The translations under genes and the position numbers were made by a program. This document shows positions 17,461 through 27,152 of a stretch of 64,000 nucleotides of DNA, piece after piece. The DNA lies in NCBI GenBank assembly GCA_964640385.1, contig CAZXFL010000003.1, positions 1-64,000 on the forward strand. Reading direction: 5' to 3'. Origin of the DNA: JBBDIK01 sp964640385. GTDB taxonomy: Bacteria > Actinomycetota > UBA4738 > JBBDHU01. Below the pieces are notes generated by a model, which saw only the letters and a program-made list of their open reading frames with translations, ran no database searches and was not told the origin of the DNA. The stretch's first letter is position 1, and every line of letters starts with the position of its first letter.

Positions 17461-19275
17461 TTACTCGACGTCGTCGGCGCTCTTGCCCCGCCGGGCCACC
17501 ATGACGCCGCCGACGATCACGATGATCGCGACGACCGCGATGATGATCCAGACCATGGGCGAAGAGCCTCCGCCGCCGGTGCCGCCCCCGCCGTCCTGGC
17601 CCTGCGCCTCAGCGACGCCGACGGGCCGGAGGGTCAGGTACGACTCGTTTCCGAACGCGAACAGGATGGATCCGACCGGTTCCGGCTGCGTGACGAAGCC
17701 GGTCCAGCGGTCCGAACGGTACGCCTGGAGGTCCTGCTCATAGAACAGCACGAGCTCCGGGTTCTTGTCGTAGAGGTACTTCTGGATCTCGACGAGCAGA
17801 TCATGGCGCTTGGCCTCGTCGGTCTCCAGGTGCTGTGCCTCCCACATCTTGTCGTACTCGGGATCCTTGTAGCAGCCGTCGGACCACACCAAGCACTGCT
17901 TGGTCGTGAAGATCGAGGTGATGAAGTCCGGGTCGGGACCGCCGCCCCACCCCCAGACGTAGGCGTCGAACGTCTGGTCCGCCCAGATGTCGTAGGCCTT
18001 CGCCTCGCTTACGACCTTGACGCTGGCGTCGAATCCGACGTCGTCGAGCCAGCCATCCATGAGCTTGGCCGATGGGTTGGACGACGGCGAGTCGGAAAGC
18101 GCCAGCAACTCGATCGTGAGCGGGCCATCGGGGCCCTCACGGACACCGTCGCCGTCCTTGTCCGTGTAGCCGCCCTCGTCGAGGATCTGCTTGGCCTTCT
18201 CGGGGTCGAAGGGCTGAACCTCACTACCGGTCGGCTCCCAGTGCCACTTGCTGTACGTCGGCAGAACCATCGAGTTGCCGATCTGGCCGTACCCCTTGAG
18301 GACACGGTCGACCAGCGCTTGCCGGTCGACGGCGAGCGCGATCGCATCCCGGACCGCCTCGTCGTGAAACGCAGGGTTCGCGGTGCCCTCGAAATTGAAC
18401 GCGAGGTTGGTCAGGGCGCTGGCGTTCGACGCGTTGGTGCCGATGCCGGGCTGGGTCTTGAGCCGGTCGAACAGTTCCGGCGGCAGGGCTTCGGCGAAAT
18501 CGATCTCGCCAGTCTCGAGCGCGAGCGCGAGCGCCTCGTCGTTCCCGAACTTACGGAAGATGACTTCGTCGATGGCCGGGTCGCCGTTCCAGTAGTCGTG
18601 ATTCGCTTCGAACCGGGCGAAGCGTCCCTCCTGCCACTCGACCAGCTGGAAGGGGCCCGAGCCGATCGCGGGGATGTTGCGGAACTCCTTGATCGTCTTC
18701 GCCGATTCGCCGTCGTACTTCTCCCATGCGTGCTTCGGGATGATCGGGATCCACGGCGGCGTGAAGGGAGAGGTCGTGGCTTCCTCCATCTTCCAGACGA
18801 ACGTGGTCGGGTCGGGTGCCGTGAAGGGGTCGACCTTCGCGGGCTTGCCGAGGTCGTCGCTGAAGACCGCCAGGTGGTTGGCGTTGATGAAGTTGAACGT
18901 GAACGCGATGTCCTCCGCGGTGAGCGGTGTGCCGTCTTGCCACGTGACGTCGTCACGGATCTTGAACGTCCAGGTCTTCCCGTCTTCGCTGCCGGACGGC
19001 GGGAACTCGGCGAGGGCGGACTCCGCCTCCAACGTCGCCCGGCTGAAGTTGTACAGCATGTCGTAGTTCATGAAGAGCATCTCGTAGTCGAGGAGGCAAC
19101 ATGCCTTGAATGGGTTCGCCGAAATGAGATCGCCGGTGCTTCCGACCGTGAAGATGACCTTGTTCGGGTCGGTCGATGTGGGCGCCGGTTCCTCCTGGGC
19201 GGAAGCCGGCCCTCCGAACATCGTCAGCAGGCCGACCGCCAGTGCGAGTGCGAACCCCTTCGTGAGTCTCGACAT
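17461..19275 (-). CDS. Oligopeptide ABC transporter substrate-binding protein with C-terminal membrane anchor, operon 1
   Basis: 604 aa, SBP family 5. Sec signal peptide with cleavage near PASA/QEE (residue ~27); no lipobox cysteine. The binding domain has LLDYEMLFMNYDML, the WTFKIRDDVTWQDGTPLTAEDI family signature and a Ca-site-like DKDGDGVREG. A Gly/Ser-rich linker leads to a C-terminal transmembrane helix (VWIIIAVVAIIVIVGGVMVA) with a basic cytoplasmic end, so it is held by a helix instead of lipid. A GGGAGGGAG Shine-Dalgarno precedes ATG. First gene of the operon. Confidence 0.92.
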   Translation of the reverse strand: MSRLTKGFALALAVGLLTMFGGPASAQEEPAPTSTDPNKVIFTVGSTGDLISANPFKACCLLDYEMLFMNYDMLYNFSRATLEAESALAEFPPSGSEDGKTWTFKIRDDVTWQDGTPLTAEDIAFTFNFINANHLAVFSDDLGKPAKVDPFTAPDPTTFVWKMEEATTSPFTPPWIPIIPKHAWEKYDGESAKTIKEFRNIPAIGSGPFQLVEWQEGRFARFEANHDYWNGDPAIDEVIFRKFGNDEALALALETGEIDFAEALPPELFDRLKTQPGIGTNASNASALTNLAFNFEGTANPAFHDEAVRDAIALAVDRQALVDRVLKGYGQIGNSMVLPTYSKWHWEPTGSEVQPFDPEKAKQILDEGGYTDKDGDGVREGPDGPLTIELLALSDSPSSNPSAKLMDGWLDDVGFDASVKVVSEAKAYDIWADQTFDAYVWGWGGGPDPDFITSIFTTKQCLVWSDGCYKDPEYDKMWEAQHLETDEAKRHDLLVEIQKYLYDKNPELVLFYEQDLQAYRSDRWTGFVTQPEPVGSILFAFGNESYLTLRPVGVAEAQGQDGGGGTGGGGSSPMVWIIIAVVAIIVIVGGVMVARRGKSADDVE

Positions 19276-19492
19276 CTGCTACTCCCTCCCTTTCACGGGC
19301 CCCGGGCTCGTTAGCCCGTGGTTCCTATCTGATATCCGTCCCCGGGGCCGGTGGTGGTTCGCCGGTCCGGGCGTTGCGATGATCCTGTAAGGGTTGACGC
19401 GGAAGACGCCCATAGGAAGCCACTTGACGGTCACGGTGTCAAGCCAAGCCCTGCCTGGAGGTATCCGATCGGTCGACGGTGCGTGCCCGGGC
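19276..19492. promoter_or_regulatory. Leader and promoter region of oligopeptide operon 1
   Basis: Upstream of the SBP start (minus strand) two mutually exclusive stems can form: CACGGGC/GCCCGTG (19320-19314 with 19300-19294) and CGGGCT/AGCCCG (19318-19313 with 19308-19303), just before the ribosome binding site. Further upstream the inverted repeat CTTGAC-9 nt-GTCAAG (19423-19443) is a possible operator. No clear -35/-10 pair was fixed. Confidence 0.35.
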
Positions 19493-20545
19493 TCATGCGG
19501 CATGAGGCAGTTCCACTTCCTCGTAGGCGGTCGTCTTGGGATCACCCAGCGCACACCACATGCGTCCGGACTCCAGTTCGCAGACCATCGAATAGACGAT
19601 GGCTTCCTCGTCGTCGGGGGCATCCTCGCTGGTCAGTTCGTAGACCGAGTCAACGTCGCGAAGGATCTCCATGGCGTCCTCGGGCTTCGATGGGCTGCGC
19701 CGCGTGAGCGCGTCGGTCACGGCCTCATAGCGGCGAACGCTCCCCGGTGACGGCGCCGGTGCCATCTCGGCGAGCTCCGGGGTCAGGTAGTGGTTGGTGT
19801 GCACGCCCGGTCCATCGATCGTCGCTTCCCGGGTCGCCGTCGTTTCGATGCGGATCATGCCGCCGCTCCGCCCGCCGGCGACGTAGCCGTAGCCACCGGC
19901 ACGCCCGGGCAGCGATGCACGTGCGGCCGCGTCCTCAGGATCGAGGGCGTCGAGGGTGTGGCGGGAGACCAGGACCCGAGGCACGCCGACGGTGTCGTCG
20001 GAGGCGGTCACTGACTGGATGCCCATCGCGACGCCGTGGGCGTTCATCCCGCTTGCGGGCAAACAGCACACGTTCACAGGGGCGGCCACCCACGGCTGGT
20101 CGCCGTCCGGGATCTCGATCACCAGCGCGACGTTGGCGTCGCCGGCGAGCCAGTGCTCGTTGTGGGCCAGGATCGTTCCCTCGTCGGTGGCGACCACGAA
20201 GGTCGTACACCGCTCCACGGTTCCCCCCTTGTGCTCGAGGAACAGTGGGGCGCCATCGACACGCTGCAGCAGCGGCTCCAGCTCCTCGAACGCGTTCACG
20301 GCGAACAGTTCGAAGACGGGGACCGTCGCGCCTTCGGACATGCCCTTGATCTGGTCCATGAACTCGGGCGTGCGGGTCTCGGCGGCCACCATGAACGGGG
20401 TGAGCAGTTCCTGGAGCTGGGGGGAGGAGACGCCGCGGCGATCGAAGTACGAGTGGTAGAAGTCGATGGATCGGCCGATCAGGTCCGAGAGTTCGCGCCC
20501 GACGGTGCGCCCGCGATCGAACGCGGATCCCTCGGCGACGACCAT
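19493..20545 (-). CDS. C45-family autoproteolytic acyltransferase/amidohydrolase
   Basis: 350 aa Ntn-hydrolase related to isopenicillin-N acyltransferase (peptidase C45). The likely nucleophile formed by self-cleavage is Cys113 in TVERCTTFVVATD; GMSEGATVPVFELFAVNAFEEL precedes it and AHNEHWLAGD follows, all family hallmarks. ATG 20545 gives the usual opening AEGSAFDRGRTVGREL; GTG 20551 is an alternative. It has its own promoter at 20648-20675 and lies between two peptide transporter operons, suggesting hydrolysis of imported N-acyl amino acids or peptides (inference). Confidence 0.85.
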   Translation of the reverse strand: MVVAEGSAFDRGRTVGRELSDLIGRSIDFYHSYFDRRGVSSPQLQELLTPFMVAAETRTPEFMDQIKGMSEGATVPVFELFAVNAFEELEPLLQRVDGAPLFLEHKGGTVERCTTFVVATDEGTILAHNEHWLAGDANVALVIEIPDGDQPWVAAPVNVCCLPASGMNAHGVAMGIQSVTASDDTVGVPRVLVSRHTLDALDPEDAAARASLPGRAGGYGYVAGGRSGGMIRIETTATREATIDGPGVHTNHYLTPELAEMAPAPSPGSVRRYEAVTDALTRRSPSKPEDAMEILRDVDSVYELTSEDAPDDEEAIVYSMVCELESGRMWCALGDPKTTAYEEVELPHAA

Positions 20546-20547
20546 CC

Positions 20548-20637
20548 TCACGCGGCCGTCACCAACGCAGAGGCGTTCCCGAAGGAACGGGTGCTGGCGA
20601 GCGCTCCGTGGCGCGGTTCGTCCGGGCAAGGGGCCAT
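20548..20637 (-). CDS. Possible 29-codon leader ORF of the C45 gene
   Basis: An ATG 10 nt downstream of the -10 box opens a 29-codon frame (MAPCPDEPRH...VTAA) whose TGA ends 2 nt before the C45 ATG (TGA GG ATG). No separate Shine-Dalgarno. It could couple translation to the C45 gene, or be chance. Confidence 0.3.
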   Translation of the reverse strand: MAPCPDEPRHGALASTRSFGNASALVTAA

Positions 20638-20647
20638 GACGCTGTGA

Positions 20648-20675
20648 ATCATACGGTTCTGTGCTCAAATCGCAA
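20648..20675 (-). promoter_or_regulatory. Promoter of the C45 gene (-35 TTGCGA, -10 TATGAT)
   Basis: On the minus strand TTGCGA (20675-20670) and TATGAT (20653-20648) are 16 nt apart. This is the closest match to a consensus sigma-70 promoter seen in the window. It lies between the end of operon 2 and the C45 start, in a locally AT-richer patch. Confidence 0.6.
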
Positions 20676-20696
20676 GTTTTCGTTCTGAGCCACGAC

Positions 20697-21691
20697 TCAG
20701 GCCAGGAGGCAGGCGGCGCGATGGGTATCGGAAGTGCCGTCGATGTGGCGCAAGAGCGGGTCCTCGGAGCTGCAGCGCTCTTCCGCGATCGGGCAGCGCG
20801 GGTGGAACCGGCAGCCGGTCGGGATCCGCACGGCATCCGGGGTCTCGCCCTGCAGGATCTCGGCCGGCGTTCGGTCGCGAGGGTCGCGCTTCGGCACGAC
20901 CGACAGGAGGGCCTTCGTGTACGGGTGCCTCGGGTCGCGGACCACCTCTTTGGCCGGTCCCTCTTCGACGATGCGTCCCAGGTACATGACCGCGATGCGG
21001 TCGGCGTAGTGGGCAGCGGTAGAAAGATCGTGGGTGATCATCAGGATGCCGAGCCCGCTCCGGCGCAGACCGTCGAGCAGCGACAGGATCCCCGCGCGGA
21101 CCGAGACGTCGAGCATGGATACCGGTTCGTCGGCGACCAGCAGCTTCGGATCGAGGACGAGGCTGGCGGCGATCGCCACGCGCTGGCGCTGGCCGCCGGA
21201 GAGTTCGTGCGGGTAGCGCTCGCGGTACAGCTCGGGCGGGGTGAGGCCCGCGCGCGTGAGGGCGTCGTCGATCCGTTCGGTGCGTTCCTGCTTGGAGCCG
21301 CCGACGCCGTGGACGATCATCGGTTCCTCGATCGTCTGACGGACACGGAAGCGCGGGTCGAGGGACTCGTACGGGTCCTGATAGATGATCTGCATGCGTT
21401 GTCGGATCGGCCGCACCTCGCGCGCCTTGAGGCCGGTGATGTCGTGGCCTTCGAAGGTGATGGAGCCGGAGACCGGGTCGACCATCCGCATGATGGTCTG
21501 TGCGGTCGTGGTCTTGCCGCAGCCGGACTCGCCGACCAAGGCGACCAGCTCGCCGGGGGAGAGGCTCAGGTTCACGCCGTCGACCGCCCGGACCTCTTGT
21601 TTGGGGTCGCGGCGGACCGTGCCCACCAACCCGCGCGTGATCGGGAACGAGACGTGCAGGTCCTTGACGTCGAGGAGGGTGCCGCTGTCGG

Positions 21692-21695
<4 letters not shown>
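20697..21695 (-). CDS. Oligopeptide ABC transporter ATP-binding protein (OppF type), operon 2
   Basis: 332 aa. Walker A GESGCGKTT, signature LSGGQRQRV, Walker B LLVADEPVSMLD, C-terminal GCRFHPRCPIAEERC and AACLLA. GTG 21695 overlaps the preceding ATPase stop (GTGA), so the longer upstream reading is rejected. Last gene of operon 2. Confidence 0.92.
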
Positions 21696-22662
<967 letters not shown>

Positions 22663-22666
<4 letters not shown>

Positions 22667-23610
22667 GCGGCCCCATCCTCCGTTGCGTTCGCACGGCGGA
22701 TGCGCCACGAACGCGGCGACAGGTACGACACCTTCAGCCTCGGGTTCAACGCGTCCTCGAGCGCCTGGCCGAAGAGCGTGAAGCCGAGGATGAGGAGCGT
22801 CACGGCAACGCCCGGGGGGACGACCATCCACCACTCTCCGCGTGAGGCGGCGCCGGCCATGTCCGCATTCTGGATCAGCTTGCCCAACGAGATGGTCGAC
22901 GGATCTCCGAGTCCGAGGAACGCCAGGAACGTTTCATCGAAGATCGAGATCGCGACCGCGAGGACCGCGTTCGCGACCAGCAGGGGAACGACCTGCGGCA
23001 GGACGTGCCGGAAGATGATGCGGCTGTTTCCGGCACCGACGGCCTTCGCGCGCTTGACGTACACGCGCTCGCGCACGCTCTTGACCTGCGCCCGGACGAT
23101 CCGCGACGTCCCGGCCCATTGCAGGAGACCGATCACGAGGATGATCGTGCCGAGTCCTTGGCCGATCAACTTGGCGAAGATCGCCATGAGGATCAGTTCG
23201 GGGACGACGAGGAAGAAGTCGGCGACGCGCATGATCGCCGCGTCGGTCTTGCGGCCGAAGTACCCGGCGAGGATCCCGGCCGTTCCGCCGACCAACATCG
23301 CGACGGCTCCCGCGGCGACCCCGACGATCAGCGACACCCGCAGTCCGTACATGATCAGACTGAGCATGTCGTAGCCACCGTCATCGGTTCCTAGCCAGTG
23401 GGCCGCCGAGGGAGGCTGGCGGATCTCGAACGCTTCCGTCGGGCTGTAGGGCGCCAGGAGTGGCGCGAAGATCGCCACGAGGGCGAGGACCACCACGATG
23501 GCCAAGCCGACCGTTGCTTGCGGCCGCTCGCGCAGGAGCGTGCGGATGAAGCCGGTCGTGCGCCGAGACGCGGGCGTGGTGGTCTCGAGCTCCTCGATGG
23601 CCTGGCTCAT
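22663..23610 (-). CDS. Oligopeptide ABC transporter permease (OppC type), operon 2
   Basis: 315 aa. Polar N-terminus, first helix TVGLAIVVVLALVAIFAPLLAPYSP, then YFGRKTDAAIMRVADFFLVVPELI and the EAA-type loop VKRAKAVGAGNSRIIFRHVLPQV. ATG 23610 overlaps the OppB-type stop by 4 bp. Confidence 0.92.
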
Positions 23611-24581
23611 GCGGTCACCCTCGGATCGAGTTTGAACAGGAACAGGTCGGCCACCAGGTTCCCCAGCACCACGGCAACGACCAAGACGAGCGTGATGCCG
23701 TTGAGCATCGCCCAGTCGTTCGCGAAGAGCGCGTCGTAGAACTCGAGCCCGATGCCGGGCCACGAGAACACGGCCTCGGTCAGCACGGACCCTGCGACGA
23801 CGTACGCGAGGGACAGGGCGACCAAGGCGACGATCGGTGGTGAGGCGTTCCGGAACGCGTGCCGCCAGATGATGCGCTTGCGCGCCATCCCCTTGGCGCG
23901 GGCGGTGAGGATGTAGTCCTCGCCGAGTGTCTCGAGCATCGTTGAGCGAACGATCAGCGTGTATTCACCGTAGAGCACCAGCCCGAGGGTGAGCGCGGGG
24001 AGCACCATGTGGTAGCCGACGTCGAGGATGTAGGTCCACCCCTCGTAGCCCGCGAAGACATCCACCCGACCGCCGCTCGGGAACCATCCGAGGGCACCTG
24101 CGAAGATCAGCAGCATCATCATCGCGAACCACTGGGTCGGGAACGAGTAGAAGGTGAGCGCGGTTATGGTCGAACCGCGGTCGAACCAAGTGCGGCGGCG
24201 AGCTGCCGCGACCACGCCCGTGAGGATGCCGAGAACGATGGCGAAGATCTCGGCGGCGAGCACCATCGGGACAGAGATCTTGAGCTTCTGCCAGACGACC
24301 TCGGAGACGGGCTGGTGGCTACGGTCGATCCCCAGATTGCCGTGGAGGACCAACTCTCCGAGGTAGCAGCGTGCGTACTGCTCCAAGATGGACTTGTCCA
24401 GGCAGAAGTCCTTGCGGATCTCCGCCCGGTCGGCCACGGTCGCGCGCGGGCCCGCCAGGCGGTCGGCGGGGTCGCCGGGCACAAGTCGGAACAGGAAGAA
24501 CAAAGCCGACGTGATGACGAAGATCGTGACGAAGGAGAACAGGACGCGCTTGACGATGTAGCGCGCCCTGCTCCGCCTCAT
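23607..24581 (-). CDS. Oligopeptide ABC transporter permease (OppB type), operon 2
   Basis: 324 aa with the OppB opening (RYIVKRVLFSFVTIFVI, then LVPGDPADRLAGPRA) and six helices. The EAA-type loop reads ARAKGMARKRIIWRHAFRNASPP. Good Shine-Dalgarno (GGGAGG) before ATG; 33 bp downstream of the binding-protein gene. The C-terminal FKLDPRVTA is the usual OppB end. Confidence 0.92.
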   Translation of the reverse strand: MRRSRARYIVKRVLFSFVTIFVITSALFFLFRLVPGDPADRLAGPRATVADRAEIRKDFCLDKSILEQYARCYLGELVLHGNLGIDRSHQPVSEVVWQKLKISVPMVLAAEIFAIVLGILTGVVAAARRRTWFDRGSTITALTFYSFPTQWFAMMMLLIFAGALGWFPSGGRVDVFAGYEGWTYILDVGYHMVLPALTLGLVLYGEYTLIVRSTMLETLGEDYILTARAKGMARKRIIWRHAFRNASPPIVALVALSLAYVVAGSVLTEAVFSWPGIGLEFYDALFANDWAMLNGITLVLVVAVVLGNLVADLFLFKLDPRVTA

Positions 24582-24614
24582 CGCCCTCCCGTCCGGCCTT
24601 CCGTCACCGCGGTA

Positions 24615-26297
24615 TTAGCCGACCTGATGGACGTGAAGCAGCGTGTCGCGGTTCAGATCGTTGATCGGGCCCTGCGGGCTGGCGACGAAGCCCTCCCAGT
24701 CGGGGCTGTGCGCGAAGAGCGAGTCCAGGTAGTACATAGCGATGTAGGGCCGATCGTTGTAGATCTGCTCCTGCATCTTCCAGACGATGTCCTTGCGCTG
24801 CTTGTCGTCGACCGCGACGCCTTGGTCGTCGTACATCTGGTCGTACTCCTTGCTGCAATACGCCGTGTCGCTCCAGACCGAGAGCTGGTTACAGGCGAGT
24901 ACCGACAGGATGAAGTCCGGGTCCTGGAGCGGCACCCAGTCCCACAGGATCATGTCGAACTCGGTGTACTCACCGATGCCGGTGGTGTCGTTGATCGGCG
25001 CCTGGTTGGCCTCCCAGAGGGCGTTGTAGGCCAGTGGCTTCTGGGTCACCTCGATCCCGATCTTGGCCCAGTCCTCCTTGAGGATCTCGAACACGCGGTT
25101 GATGCCCGGCAGGCCGTTCTGGCTCATCACCACGAAATCGATGGGCTTGCCGCTCACCTCACGAACGCCGTCACCGTCGGTGTCGGTGTAGCCGGCTTCG
25201 TCCAGGATCTGCTTCGCCTTCTCGAGGTCGTACGGGACAACGTCGATCGAGCTGTTGTGCCACTTGCCGGTGACCGGCGGCACGATGGTCGACCCGGGCG
25301 ATGCGAGACCGAGCTGTGCCGTGTCGATCAGCCGCTGGCGGTTGACCCCGTACTCCATCGCCAGGCGGATCTGTGGGTCCTTGACCAGCTCGTTGTTGAT
25401 GGGCTTCGGGTTCGAGTTGAAGATGATGTCGTGGAACTCCACTCCGGGCGACTGGTTGACGACGAATCCCCTCGACGTGAGCGGGTCGACGCCGCTCGGC
25501 GGCAGGAACATGATCATGTCGACCTCACCGGATTCGAGTGCCGCCACCTTCGGCTCATCCTCGGTGAAGAACTGAACGCCCCAGCTGTCGATGATCGGCT
25601 GGTCGCCGTACCAGTTGGGGTTGCGTTCGAAGAGCGCGGACTCATCCGGTGCGTACTTGTCGAGGACCCACGGTCCGCCGCCGACGATCGGTGCCTTGTC
25701 GGGCGCTTCCTTCAGTGCCTTCGTGCCTTCCTTCGCGATGGGTCCCCACACATGCTCGGGCAGGATCATGACCTGCTCGAGTTGCGAGAGGACGTTGCCG
25801 ACGGGCTGGTCGTACGTGATGGCCAGCGTCGTGTCGTCGGAGGCCACGACCTTCTTCATGTGCTTCACGGTGCCGGTCCAGCCACTGCCGGGCTGCATCG
25901 CGGTTTGGAGGGTGAACGCGATGTCCTGAGCCGTGAGCGGCTCGCCGTCAGACCACTTCGCACCCGCCTTGGTATGGAAGGTCCAGGTTTTGCCGTCTTC
26001 GGAGACTTCCCAGTCGGTGGCGAAGTCACCCTCGAAGTCGTCGAAGGTGTCGTTGTAGATGACGAGGTAGGGGTAGATCTCGCGGAAGAACGCGTAGGAG
26101 GTCTGCGATGTCGCGACGTATGGGTTCATGCTGTCGGGTCCGCCGTCGCCGGCGATCCGCAACGTGCCGCCCTCGATCACGCCACCGCCACCGGGCGGAG
26201 CGCCAGCGGGCGCGTTGGTTGACTTCTTGGTGCACGCGGCGGCGATCAGCGTGATGGCGAAGACGGCGGCGAGCAGCCGGACGGTCGAACGGCGCAT
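24615..26297 (-). CDS. Oligopeptide ABC transporter substrate-binding lipoprotein, operon 2
   Basis: 560 aa, SBP family 5. Lipoprotein signal with lipobox IAAAC (Cys22), then a Pro/Gly linker. Family signature KTWTFHTKAGAKWSDGEPLTAQDI (about residue 92) and a DTDGDGVREV segment, as in the binding protein of operon 1. GGGAGGGGA precedes ATG by a few nt, and a TACCCT hexamer (26341-26336) is a possible -10. The two binding proteins differ in length and in membrane anchoring, so they likely have different ligands. Confidence 0.92.
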   Translation of the reverse strand: MRRSTVRLLAAVFAITLIAAACTKKSTNAPAGAPPGGGGVIEGGTLRIAGDGGPDSMNPYVATSQTSYAFFREIYPYLVIYNDTFDDFEGDFATDWEVSEDGKTWTFHTKAGAKWSDGEPLTAQDIAFTLQTAMQPGSGWTGTVKHMKKVVASDDTTLAITYDQPVGNVLSQLEQVMILPEHVWGPIAKEGTKALKEAPDKAPIVGGGPWVLDKYAPDESALFERNPNWYGDQPIIDSWGVQFFTEDEPKVAALESGEVDMIMFLPPSGVDPLTSRGFVVNQSPGVEFHDIIFNSNPKPINNELVKDPQIRLAMEYGVNRQRLIDTAQLGLASPGSTIVPPVTGKWHNSSIDVVPYDLEKAKQILDEAGYTDTDGDGVREVSGKPIDFVVMSQNGLPGINRVFEILKEDWAKIGIEVTQKPLAYNALWEANQAPINDTTGIGEYTEFDMILWDWVPLQDPDFILSVLACNQLSVWSDTAYCSKEYDQMYDDQGVAVDDKQRKDIVWKMQEQIYNDRPYIAMYYLDSLFAHSPDWEGFVASPQGPINDLNRDTLLHVHQVG

Positions 26298-26424
26298 AGG
26301 TGGTTCCCCTCCCTGGTCGGCCCAGTACCCGGCTCAGGGTAGTCCTGTCGGTCTCTAGGCGCCAGACGCCGGTTCGGCCGAAGGATCGGAGGTTGGAGTG
26401 GCCGCTCGGGCGAACGCTATCCGG

Positions 26425-27150
26425 CTACTCGGAGGCCGCCTCGTGGACAAGGGCGTCGAAGAGCGCCTGCTGCTTCGGGTCGTTCTCGGCGGCGACCTCC
26501 GGGTGCCACTGGACGCAGATGAGCCAGCCCTCGCCCTCGGTCTCCAGGGCCTCGACGAGGCCGTCCTCGCTCCAGCCGACCGCTCGCAGTCCTTCGCCGA
26601 TGTTGTCGACCGCCTGGTGGTGGCTGCACCAGGTCTTGAGCTGCGTCGCCCCCACGATGCCGGCGAGCGCGCTCCCTTCCTGCAGCTCCACCTCCTGGGT
26701 TACGTAGCCGTCGCCCTGCGGGTCGCCGTGGTCGTTGATCCCGAGGTCCGGAAGGTGCTGATGGAGCGTTCCACCGAAGGCCACGTTCGCGACCTGGATA
26801 CCGCGGCACACCGCCAGCACCGGCATCCGCCGCACCTCCGCCGCCGTCCGGACGAGGTCGATCTCGAAGATGTCCCGGGCGCGGTTCATCCGGTAGAGCG
26901 AATCGTGCGGTTCGGTGTCGTAGAGGAACGGATCGATGTCCCCGCCGCCGATCAGCAGCAACGCGTCGAAGGGCGCCAACACTTCTTCGGTCGAAGCTTC
27001 ATCCGGAGATGTGAGCAGCATCGGACGGCCACCGGCGCGCTTGACCGCCTCGATGTACTCCTCAGGTACCGCGTGCGCCGCTTGCGTCCAGTGCGAAACC
27101 CGGCCGCGGGAGAGGCGGTTCGCCGGGATCGCGATCAGGGGCGTGGCCGT
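26425..27150 (-). CDS. Peptidase C26 / gamma-glutamyl-GABA hydrolase-like class I amidotransferase, apparent ACG start
   Basis: Class I glutamine-amidotransferase fold as in PuuD. Nucleophile elbow VLAVCRGIQVANV (Cys about 115), oxyanion region LLIGGGDIDP, and the His/Glu of CVQWHPEVA. Homologous N-terminal sequence (TPLIAIPANRLSRGR) extends upstream of the first ATG (27021) with no ATG, GTG or TTG. The best start is ACG 27150-27148, with GGAAGGA 6 nt upstream; CTG 27138 is an alternative. With ACG the protein is 241 aa, normal for the family. It begins 2 bp after the dehydrogenase stop. Cleaves gamma-glutamyl amides by family; exact substrate unknown. Confidence 0.8.
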   Translation of the reverse strand, partial: TATPLIAIPANRLSRGRVSHWTQAAHAVPEEYIEAVKRAGGRPMLLTSPDEASTEEVLAPFDALLLIGGGDIDPFLYDTEPHDSLYRMNRARDIFEIDLVRTAAEVRRMPVLAVCRGIQVANVAFGGTLHQHLPDLGINDHGDPQGDGYVTQEVELQEGSALAGIVGATQLKTWCSHHQAVDNIGEGLRAVGWSEDGLVEALETEGEGWLICVQWHPEVAAENDPKQQALFDALVHEAASE

Positions 27151-27152
27151 CG

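Noticed and set aside
17437..19314. Plus-strand frame of 625 codons opposite the operon 1 binding protein
   Set aside because: Long antisense frame caused by high GC at third positions; the minus strand encodes a complete SBP family 5 protein.
24009..26222. Plus-strand frame of 737 codons opposite permease and binding protein genes
   Set aside because: Composition (Val/Asp/Arg/His) is that of an antisense shadow, and it spans two real genes.
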